DNA of 64,000 nt from Mytilus edulis (taxonomy: Eukaryota; Mollusca; Bivalvia; Mytilida; Mytilidae): NCBI RefSeq assembly GCF_963676685.1, contig NC_092351.1, forward strand, positions 43,018,733-43,082,732, given 5' to 3'. Position numbers and translations under genes: made by a program. A model generated the notes under the pieces. That model had not been told where the DNA came from and did no database searches. It saw only the letters and a program-made list of their open reading frames with translations. Shown piece by piece: positions 46,301 to 58,300 of this stretch (within the stretch, counting starts at the first letter, position 1; every line of letters starts with the position of its first letter).

Positions 46301-49300
46301 TGCTAAACAGGTAATTAAATATTCAAGTGTTCTATTATAACATTAAATACAAACATGTATCTTTAAATTTCTAGGATTCTATTTTTGCATTTAACTAAAG
46401 AGGTACATGTAAAGTTCTAGCGTTCTATCATTCCATTAAACCTTAACAGGTACATACATATATAAAGTTCTAGACTTCTATCGTTATTTTACATTTTAAT
46501 AAACATATACAAATTAAGGGACGACATCAAAAGATCGATGTAGGATAAAAAAAACTTAAATCGAATAGTTTGGGGGTGGGGGGGGGGGGGGGGGGTCAAC
46601 ATTGCTGCAAGTATTGTTAATCTAAAATCGATTTTACATATATCCTTATAGGTAAATCAATTTTTCCCAAATTAAGTTAAGAAGGGGGGTAGGGGGGTCA
46701 GTGAAAAAACTATGTGAATTAAGTTTTTTATCCTACATTGAACTTTTGATGTCGTCCCTAAAATTGATGATTTGATTCGAAATATTATTTCATTTTGGTT
46801 TAATCCTGGTTTCAGAAAAATTTGATGTTTTATGCTGGTATACATCCATGTTAAAATATGTTATCTAAACCAAAATTACTTATCACAATTGAATGCACAT
46901 ATGTTTTCTAATAACAAACAAACAAATGAAAAAGAAACTAGATAAGCTTTGGTAGATAATCTCAATTAGATTATAATAACATATCTAAATTTAAAAGGAA
47001 AAGTTTACCTTTGTACCTTAAACGTTTTGGTTTATAATAGTTTGTCATGCTTGCTTTATTGCAAATAATTCATTTCCATTTGATCATCAAAACTATCAAC
47101 TTTGGTTAAGGCTGATCAAGATTACATGTAATCTCGTTATAATGAATCTTAAGGAAATACTAGAATGATGTACATTGTTCAATGAGTTGTACGAATTTTC
47201 ATAGACATTGTTCCATGTTCGATTGTAATTCATCGTTGATGTTACTTTATCTTTTGTGTTGATTTCGGTGTAATGAATTTGTATACCCCTGTCAGACTTT
47301 TGTATCATCCATGGTGATAAATTTAAATCCATCTTAAATTAACATATTCCGTAAATGAAAGCACAGTTTACACATATTTTATCTTTTTAATTTCGTTGTA
47401 CTACCTAAACATAATTATGCTTGTATTTTTACAGACACAGATTAACAACCTTCTTACTCAGCTGAAAGAGGAACAAAGACTAAGGTAAAACTTACGGGGG
47501 ATCACTACGATATTGTAAAATGTAAATTAAATTCATAGCAAAGTGAAGTTACAAATGATTAACTGCCATGTATTGTCAGCTGTCGTTAAAAACTTTCATC
47601 TTCTCACCCGCTACCAGTGTTATTATTTAAACAATTATATAGTAAAAGATAAACCCATATGTACTGTATACTATATATTGTGAACGGGGTAACCATTGGT
47701 GCTTAGGCCGTCTTAAACTCAGTCAGGTGAGAGTTTATTGTTGTTGTTTTATTTTGCTCTGTGATTTTGAGAAAAATACCAATATTCTTTTGTTTTTCTG
47801 TGATAATAAACAGCAATAATTGCAGAACTAAAAAATATAGACATTAAGGAAGACGGATTTGTTCTTAAGATAAGTAGAAAACGTTTACTTAAAAATGAAA
47901 TATTGTTTTTTGCAGAGTTAGGGAAGTATCTCAAACTAGAGGTGAACTCGAATCACAAGTAGAGGCTCTAAAGGATGATGTTGCTCGTTTGAAAAAGGAA
48001 AAAGATGGTCTCCTCAATAGGTAGAACTTTCCTTAGGAGAGAAAAATGCGCCGCCAATATAAATAAAAATTCTGCAAATAACGTCGATGAATTGCTAAAA
48101 GTTTTATTAATTAATTACATTTTACTAAAGTGATAACTGCATACATAACAAATCTTCGTCATAATTTTAAAATTATTTGGCAGTTTCAATGATTATTAAT
48201 AGTGATCTATAAAATTTATTTAGCAACTTATATTTACATCTTGTATCTGTATTTATCAAAATTAATTTCTATCAGACAGATAAAAAAAATGGTTACAGAT
48301 GATTTTAAGATAGTTTAAACTATTAAAAATGAATTCAATTTTATTTAGTTTGTAAAAGTCATAAACAATAGCATTATTTGGTTTTTGTAGATATATAATT
48401 GAAACTAACACAACTCAAAGATACAGTAACAAAGTAGAAAAGCTTGAAAATGAAGTCGAGGAATTGGGTTCTAATTTAGAAGTAGTAATGAATAGGTAAT
48501 TTGGTGTTTTCAATTATGAATATAGATTTGATGATGAATGTTGACAAAAACTCCCATCAGAGTATGAGGGTCTATTTACGGTCATTAATTTCTATTCTTT
48601 ATCTCTTATTTTACCAATATTCTCTATTGTTCATACTTGACCACCCCATAATAGTTCTCTATTCGTTAATTGTGTTTGCCTCTTCTTCTCTATTGTTTAT
48701 TTATTTTCTCTTTATTCTGCACCATTTGTCCATTTTTTCTATTCTATGAACCATAACAAGACCCCCATTCGTCTCAACTCGGCCGATTCCGTACCCTCAT
48801 CTGAGTAGCGGATTCTACCGAGGATTGTCGAATGACAAGACCACGTGTATGTCTGGACATGTCTTTTATCAGTTCTTCTCATCTCTTAATCAAATTTGCA
48901 AAGTAAAACAACCAAATTAAACACAAGCTTTATAACGTAAAGTAAGTTTAAAGCAGAACAAGACTTCCTTTTGAACTTTACCTTCGTAGCTGTCATGTAT
49001 ACTAATTAATATACCGGCAACAGAAGTAGGAGGAGTTTAAATGGAAGTCATTCCGTACGCAGACTCAAATAAATAAAGCAACTCAATTAATAGTGATGGA
49101 CGTGGAAAAGGATACCAGGTAAGTGGTAAAGCAAAAATTAGAGGAATACTAACCTAGTTTTATTGAAACCGCAGATTGTTAGCTTTAGAATAAAGGTATT
49201 TCAGATTTAAGCAATAAGCGACTTACACTTTTGGACATTTGGTATGAAAATCAAAAACATACTAAACAAAGTAGGGACTGGAAATTGGTGGAGGTTTGTA

Positions 49301-52300
49301 CGTGCAATGCTTTTCAGAAAAACAAATATAAGACCAAAAGCAATGATTGAAACCAATAGATCAATGAATCATACTTGGATCAAAGGTCCAGCTATCAGTC
49401 AAAGGCCAGTAAGTCGAAAGTCGTTTAGCAGAGACAGCGAACTTCCAAGTGTAAAACATAAAACAGGCACACTTAAATCTGGTCGAGGCACACGCTCTAT
49501 AAAATCTGCATTTATTAGTGAAGTGAACTACTCAGAAACGACTAGCACAGGAGAAAGGTATGTTTTAGACGACCTGAATAGAACAAGTCAATTTAAAAAA
49601 TATATTGTACAAGATCTGCATTTATTAGATATTCAATGTTTTTGTGGCCACTCGGAAGCTGCTCATTCATGGTCTACATGTTGGCCTTTAAGAAAAGTAG
49701 AAAACATTCTTCTAAAACAAAGCATACTGAACGCATGTTCGACTAACATGGAGTCAAACTAAAACAATGTAAACGGTAGGTATTCTCTACCCAAAATATC
49801 TAGTTTTCGACTGTTAATAAACACATCTAAACCGATAGCATCTGCATATTTCTTATTAAAATGATGAGATATTCCATGAGTCTCATTAAACCCTTATGAA
49901 TATTACTATTATTTTGTCTAAATCAGAATATCGTATTGCCGAATAAAATGTTATATCATTACTTTAAACAGATATCCGCCAGTATCAAGTCGGAGTCGAG
50001 AAGCTGTTACCAGAGAAATGTTGTTGGAAACTCGTATAGCAAGGCTTCAGAAAGAAAATGATACCTTGCTTAACAGGTATGTTAAAGAGCTTTGTTTTTG
50101 TTTGGACGGTTTAACAAAATAAAATTCAATCCTGGTATCTATGATGAGTTTATTTATTCACACTAGTTATTTTTGGTCACTTTGTAGCTTGCTGTTTGGT
50201 GTGAGCCAAGGCTCCGTGTTGAAGGCCGTACTTTGACCTATATTTGTTAACTTTTACAAATTATGACATGGATGGAGAGTTTGTCTCATTGGCATTCATA
50301 CCACATCTTCTTGTAAAAAATGTATCTATAATATATCTCATTGACGTGCATCAGACATAATATTTCCCCCCAGACGTTTCTATGAATATCATTGGTAAAG
50401 GCGACCACGTGAAGACCGTGCATATTGAATATGGGGTTGATAGGCGTGATCTATATTTATACTCTGTTGGTACATGTAGTGGTGATGTGTACCTTTCTAA
50501 AAGAAAACACGACAATTAGCAAAAATCACAAGTGTTTCGCCTGAAAGCCAAAGAAACGATGATTAACGATTGACATAAATGCAAAACATGTATTGAAAGA
50601 AACGTCGCACGCTACTTGTGTAATATTGGTGAAATCGTGGACAAGACACATACATGTCATTAATTAATAAACATTAAAATTGATATTCTAAAGTGTTATA
50701 TATCATTTTAAAGCTTTTGAATTCTTCTTTCCGAATAATGCAATATTGTATATGTAACAGACTATTTTCACGGCCGACACTCGGCTAACCGAGAGATAGG
50801 TCGGTTAATCTATATTGAGTATGCGGCTATATCGGCGGTTGGTCTGTTAATCGGGTTGGTTATACGTCTGTTAAGAGTAAACCAACAATTTTAATATTAA
50901 AATATATTTGATATACAGATTTTAGGTACATTATAAGAATCAAATCAAAAAAAGAAAAGTGTCTGACAAAATGATATATATCATAGAACATTTTCCAACT
51001 GTAAAAACATTTCATAGTCTGCGCAGTTTTCAGTAAAACTAAAAGGCGTCGCGCAAGTATGTAGTATTTATGCTTAAACGCATAGCAATTTTTGTAATGA
51101 AAGGCGAAAAAAACAATTTTAGATATCATTTAAAGGACACTAAATCGTACTTTGGTTCTAAAATATAAATTGAAATTAGTAAATATTTCATAATTGTAAT
51201 ATAACGTGAGTAATACCACGTTTTAGTGAACATTATGGGAATAAAGTCTGTTAATGGGTTGGACAATTGAAATTGTGTCAGTTAAGAGTTATTTAGCCAC
51301 GACAATAGTTGTGCTACCTTTATATTTTCCCTTTGAAAAAGTTAAGAATGAGATGTTCTTGAGTAAAAGAAAAATGACAATACGCTGCATCAGTATCCTT
51401 CCAGTAAGAACATTTTTATTTTGACTTCCTTTGCATTTTATTAAGGGGTGTGTCACTTCAATATATGGATATGGATTGCCTGCTGGAATATGCATGAATC
51501 TATTATTAACGTTTTCTTCAGCCATAATTTTTGTGTCTGTTCAAAGTAGCACGTTCTCAAATCCGTCCGAAAGTGTCTTTCTAATACAACACAGGGTACA
51601 TATAACGTGTTGTCGTTCTGATATGCACATGATATTTGTCACTGGACGTTAAACTCTAAATCGTCAACATCATCCGATTGGTTCTTTTCTTCTATTACTG
51701 AATCATCTGTTGTTTACAAATCAGTCTAAAGAAGTAAATGGAAAGGAGCGAATGCAGCTACATTTGGTTATCTTAAGTTTTAATTCATTTTATTCCGTTT
51801 AGTTCCTTTCTACATACTTGCAGAGGAGAACTGCAGTTTTCCGCATGTAAACTTTTAGCATTTATTACCAATATGAGTACATAGCAATCCGTTACTATTT
51901 CAACACCCAGGGGTGTTTCATGTCTTTATTCTCAAACAGTTATTACTTTTTTATATCTTTTTTTTATTAATGCATCACTTCCTACTGTCCTTATCTATTA
52001 GTCTATATATTCTGTGTTTCCATCCAGATTCTCGTGTATACAATGAGGGTCCGGATTGGGGGTGTTGTTTATTTCTATATTCTTTAAATTGTCTGTTACT
52101 TTTCTCTACATTTTATTTTATCTTACTCATTATTATTTCTTTATTCTTTATATATTCTAGCATCCCAATATATTTTACTTACTTATGTTTAGTTACATTA
52201 CGATATTTATCTCTGATTTATATACTGGTTAATACCAATTTAGATACAAATTAGTGTCTTTCATGACAACCTAAACAGAATCCACATGATATATGCGACC

Positions 52301-55300
52301 ATTCTTGGATGAAATCAATATGTATAGATTATAACATGCCCTTTTCTATATAAGCCCTGGTATCATCCCGAGACTCCCATATCGGCCTCGAGGCTTTAGC
52401 CGAGGACCGATATGGGTCGAGGGATGATACCAGAGGCAAATATGGAAAAACATGATGGTATGATACTAAACCCCTAACGGGAAGGATTGTGCCTGATGTT
52501 CATATGATGAAATCATAATCTTTCAGTCAGTTTAATTGAAGTCTGGAGCTGACATGTCAGTTAACTGCTAGTAGTCTGTTGTTATTTATGTATTATTGTC
52601 ATTTTGTTTATTTTCTTTGGTTACATCTTCTGACATCAACTTCTCTTGAACTGAATTTTAATGTGCGTATTGTTATGCGTTTACTTTTCTACATTGGCTA
52701 GAGGTATAGGGGGAGGGTTGAGATCTCACAAACATGTTTAACCCCGCCGCATTTTTGCGCCTGTCCCAAGTCAGGAGCCTCTGGCCTTTGTTAGTCTTGT
52801 ATTATTTTAATATTAGTTTCTTGTGTACAATTTGGAAATTAGTATGGCGTTCATTATCACTGAACTAGTATATATTTGTTTAGGGACCAGTTGAAGGACG
52901 CCTCCGGGTGCGGGAATTTCTCGCTACATTGAAGACCTGTTGGTGACCTTCTGCTGTTGTTTTTTTCTATGGTCGGGTTGTTGTCTCTTTGGCACATTCC
53001 CCATTTCCATTCTCAATTTTATAATCTTTAAGCTATTTATCACATATTTAAGTGTTGCAGAAAAGAGGGAAAAAAAGTTTAATTATAACAATTTAATGAA
53101 ACATAACAGGTAAATCTTAAAAATTTATCCGTATCCGTAACAAATATGTGATAAGATATAAATAACGCATAGCTGAGAGGGTGATAGAGCAGATTGGGTC
53201 CCGAGAAAACATTGTCAACCGCGGCGAAGCCAAGGTTGACAATGTTTTTTCGAGGGATACTGATCTGCTCTATCACCCTCTCAGCTATGTGATATTTGAT
53301 TTATTATAATGAATGTCCTATCATCATTTTCTTTAACAGATGTGTTTTATTATAAAGTATTTTCTATGTAGTCACGTACTTGACAGCGTAACGGGTATTT
53401 GAAAAAATCATCAGAAGTGAAGTAAATAGACAATAGTAGTGCATTGACTTGACATATAAACGATACAAGGATTAGGCCCGAAACGGGAAAAAAGCTCTGC
53501 TATCAAGAAAAAAAATATTTTCAATTGTTGTTATTTTGTTATTGTAATTTATTTTATTTAAATTTTGGGTAAATACCCCTTTCAAAAGGCCTCATATCTG
53601 GCTGAGAAATATACATCACAATGAACATGATGAAATGTACATCACCAGTTTGAAACCCATCGATGGTGAACGAATGCGTTTAATATCAACAATAAGCATA
53701 ACACACAATGATTTATAGGTTTTAAAGTAAAAATATTAACAAGTGAAATACGTTTTTCCAACAATTGTAAAAGAAATAAGTTTGAGTCGTTCCACGCTTC
53801 GTTGTATAGTAAATTAGAACTTTAAGCATTGTCTATAAAATAACTTGATGTAGATTCAATTCATTGTCGTTTAAACTGCCGATTTTTGATCGGTCTAGCC
53901 GAGAGGGTGACATTCCAAAAAATTGTCACCCGCTCAGCCATGTGATAGAGTAAATTAACACCTTCGTATTAGGCAATCAAAATATGTCATTTTAACATGA
54001 TGTATAATAATACTTTAATATTACACTTTTTTATATCACTTCTCAATATTCATGGCCTAAATTCATTGTTCATGTCAGTGTTTCCGTATATATTATGTTT
54101 CATTGCTCATGTGTTGTTTCCGTATATTTTAGCCACTCGTCTTGAGCCGATAACACCCCATACAGCAATAAAATTATACTTTTATTGCCATTCATTACTC
54201 TTAACAGACCAATTAACAGACCGGGTTTTATACATCCGACCCATTAACAGACCAGGTTTTAAATAAAGATTGATTTATGTCACCAAAATACAGATTTTTG
54301 TGTAGATTTTTCACACAATGATATCAATTTGGTTGACAAACATAATGCCTGTCTTTGTTCGATGTTCAAAATATCGCATGCAAGTAAATTCAACCAACGT
54401 GTCTTTTTGTGTACATTTTGTGTGTGTAAAATGTGTATAAATTTATTGATGAGTAACACGCCTTTTCATTTTATAAATCGTACATCGAAGCTAGAAAAAT
54501 AATAATTACACCACTGGATTCAGTACATTGAATTGTTTTGTTAGACATGACTAATATTTATGATAAACATATATTTGAAAAGTTATACAATGAAACATGC
54601 AGAATTTCCAATGATTTCCTCGATAACATCTGATTAACAGACTTTAGCCAACCCGATTAACAGACCCACCGCCGATATAGCCACATACTCAATATATATT
54701 AACCGACCAATCTCTCGGTTAGCCGAGTGTCGGCCGTGATTTTCATTAAGTAAAAATCAATAAAACCTTCCTGTTTGAATATTATTCCCCTGTCCCGCGT
54801 TACACTGTAAGTTTTGGGAAATTCTGAATATCGTAAAAAAAATTCCACCAACCGATATAAATATTTTGATTCAAGCACGTTATAATTGGTCGATGATGTA
54901 ATGTCGGTTTCTTCCTTCGAAAAGACTGAATTTTGCAAAAAGGGATAAATACATGTATCACACAAATAATGTATCTCATGCACGAAAAATGGCCGTCATT
55001 TTTCTATATTGTCCCCAAATAAGGGGAAAACTACGGAAGCCGGTTAGTGTCAGGATAGAGCTTTATTTTTAAGTCGTTATAACGACTTAGCTAATTTGTT
55101 TAAACGACTTGACTAATTTGTTTTAACGACTGAGTGTAATATTGTAATACACCGATGACTGGATCGACTTCATATACATCATGTACATTATTGATATTTG
55201 TTAACATACATATACAATACATTTATTTCATTTAATACATTTAACTAGATTAACCGAGGCGGAGACGAAGAATATTAGACAAGGTTTCCCAGAACTTGAA

Positions 55301-58300
55301 CCCTATGTCGACATGAAGGAAGAGCAAGGTCCATTGTTCCCTCAACGATTGAATTCCTTGTATGTTGATGATTGGACTAACGCATATGAAGTTGTGAAAA
55401 ATGTTTATGGTGAACGAAAAAGTATTGTTGTCTTATTGGAATGGTTAGAGGTAATATCCGAACACAGATTGAATAAAAATTTTCTAAGCATTATATTCAT
55501 GATCAGTTGAGATAATTTTCAATCCACTTAAAAATGCGGTTTTTTTTCGACATATACTAGATAGACAAATAGGAAGGTGTACGTGAAAGTAAAATATATT
55601 TTGTGTCCGACTATCTGAAACTTATACGTGTTGTTTGCTGTTAATTGTCTTTGTTTGGACGACTTTTTTCAGAGGGGATCTGATGCAGGCGGTTGGCTTG
55701 GTATTGTATACTGTAGATATCACAGCTAATAACGACTGTAACAACACCTTTATTAATCGATTTTGAATAACATATTGGAACGAACACAAATTTGATGATT
55801 TCATATACATGACAAATTAATGAAAATTTAAAAATTGCTTTTAAAGTGAAATGTAAAACCAAAAATACACCAAATCTACTTTATATGTACTGCTACCAAT
55901 TCTTATTATTTATACAAATTAGAACGTAACTGTCTTTTGAAATTATTTTGTAGACGTGCCAGAAAATGGGTCGAGATCTCTTTGATGAACAGAAAGAAAT
56001 GCTTAAATGTGAAACTGTAGGTTTCCTGAGAAAATACCAAAAAGTATGTATATTATAGTGTATTTCCTAAGATAGATGAGGTAAAAATCCTAGATAAATA
56101 CATAATATGAAACTCGTACATCGGAAACATATTATATAGTGTATTTTAAAATGTGTCTAAAAGATGATAAATCTAAAACTTTATGATCTTTATTATGATT
56201 TTATGTTTTGATTATACGATCAAAATACCAATAATGATCATATATTGATTATTAGATTAAATAATTGAAAATAATTATCATGCCATTTAGTAACCCCCTT
56301 GTAAAAATAAACTGAATACCTTTCGTTTGATAGCGCTTTCGAAAACAACGAATTTCACCAGTAAGTGTCGTACATACATGTATATACATGTACATGTACA
56401 TATGCCATATCTTGCAGTATTTTTCATATTTTGGAAAATTAGGAGTTTATGACAAATATTTAATTGTTTCTATTAAATTTATTTACAACTTTTATAGACC
56501 CTGAAAGATTTGATTTTTTATCGTCCTGACGAAAGTCTAGAAATAGTTGCCACTGGACTTTAAGCAAACATCACTAAATCATCAACGTACATGTATATAC
56601 AACATCTCTATTTATTCATACCAATTTCCACAAAACTAGTGTTTGTATAAGGAGTATCATGTATTTTTTTAAGCAGTATTTTCTAGGTCTACCAACACTC
56701 ACCAAAAATAGTACCATGTACCCCGCAAAACCCCACTGCGTCTGTTAGTCATTCGATAATTATTTTACATATTTCACAGTATCTCTACTAATGATTAAAA
56801 TCAGATGTATGCTTTTAATTATATCATACTAACGTATACTGTATAGTGTCTTCAACAAAAATGTAGAACTAGTAATTTATATTTATAAAGCGCTACTTAA
56901 TAGTTATCAAAGGTACCAGGGTTATAATTTAGTACGCCAGACGCGCGTTTCGTCTACATAAGACTCATCAGTGACGCTCATATCAAAATATTTATAAAGC
57001 CAAACAAGTACAAAGTTGAAGAGCATTGAGGATCCAAAATTCCAAAAAGTTGTGCCAAATACGGCTAAGGTAATCAATGCCTGGAATAAGAAATTCAAAG
57101 TTTTGTAAACTGGAAATTTATAAAAATGACCACATTATTGATATTCATGTCAACACCGAAGTGTTGACTACTGGGCTGGTGATACCCTCGGGGACGAAAC
57201 GTCCACCAGCAGTGGCATCGACCCAGTGATGTAAATAGTTATCAAAGGTATCAGGATTATAATTTAGTGCGCCAGACACGCGTTTCGTCTACATAAGACT
57301 CATCAGTGACGCTCATATCAAAATATTAAGCGTGACATTCTTAGATTCTTTGTTTGAAATATCCTTCAAATGATCTATTTGGATACAATATAGGAAAGTT
57401 GTATTTCTTTTTATTTTTTTTAGAATGAGAGAAAAGATCTTGCATTACCTGTATCTAAAAACGGTGTTATCCACATAAAAGATTTCCAAAGAAAGATGGC
57501 AGCTGATACTATTCCCGCTTTTAAAGAGGTAATATTGAAATATGCTGTATTATAATATGTAGAAATCCGTCAATAATTTTGTCTTGCTTTGTTTGCAATC
57601 GCATTACACTCTTAATTGTCAAAGAAAATGTCGTAGTCTTGGTTATCGTATGGTGATGAAACTCTGTAACACAAATGAGTGTGTTTGTTATATGATATGA
57701 TCTTTAATAGCTTATATTGTATCTGCTTATAGGAGTTTTTTAAACACGAAACTAGTGTAATCCACAGGTGCAACTTTGAAAGAAACTCGTCGAGCACCGT
57801 TAATTGATACATCAAAGGAGGAGATAATATTTCGAGTCTTTTTTGGTGAATCGAGTCACAAAAAACAAATAACCGAGTCTGCTGTTATGACCCAAAAATG
57901 TTATTTTACAGTGAAACAGGCGAGACATTCTCAAAAACCAGGGACTGTTTGCCCCTACGCTCCCTTTCACTAAACACTAAGTTGTTAATATAAAATATTA
58001 TGCATTGGCCTTTGACAATCATAATGTAATTTTTATACCCCTGCTTTAAAAAACGGGTATACTGTTTTACCTCTGTCTGTCCTCCTATCCATCCTTCCGT
58101 CAGACCGCCAGTCCGTCAGTCCGTCCGTCCCCTGCATATTTTTCGTCGCATTTTTCTCAGGAACTACAATACAAGGATTTCTGAAATTTGGTTTTCAGGG
58201 TTTATATAAGTCAGCTATACCGTGTGATGTGTTTTCAGATTCATCCCTCAACAACTTCCTGTTAACCGAACACTTGCATGATTTTACACATGATAGCCAA

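Larger units (their letters stand above)
50769..54738. mobile_element. Large TIR element (3970 bp) without transposase
   Basis: ~110-bp inverted ends open CACGGCCGACACTCGGCTAA and contain GAGTATG-GGCTATATCGGCGG and GTCTGTTAATCGGGTTGG segments. A 5-bp ATTTT direct repeat flanks both ends (50764-50768 and 54739-54743). GTCTGTTAA motifs recur inside both ends (about 51248 and 54200-54260). No ORF inside shows transposase character. It contains nested foldback repeats and an S2 copy. It fills most of intron 8 of the MIEAP-like gene. Confidence 0.82.
56901..57330 (-). mobile_element. Tandem hammerhead repeat (retrozyme-like), 335-bp period
   Basis: TAGTTATCAAAGGTA...GGATTATAATTTAGT-type sequence and a hammerhead occur at 56901 and again at 57236, so one complete 335-bp unit is bounded by two ribozymes, followed by a partial unit. 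RNA from the minus strand would be cut at both sites to a unit-length RNA. No protein coded. In intron 10 of the MIEAP-like gene, antisense to it. Confidence 0.85.

Noticed and set aside
49558..49762. C-terminal half of the 172-codon ORF from 49244
   Set aside because: Read-through of a GTATGT donor; the spliced model keeps phase with exon 8. A retained-intron isoform cannot be excluded.
51913..52254. 113-codon hydrophobic ORF
   Set aside because: T-rich low-complexity translation (Leu/Phe/Ile/Tyr runs) inside a non-coding TIR element.
56370..56402. TACATGTATATACATG-type repeats
   Set aside because: Simple sequence with incidental palindromes, no array structure; not CRISPR.
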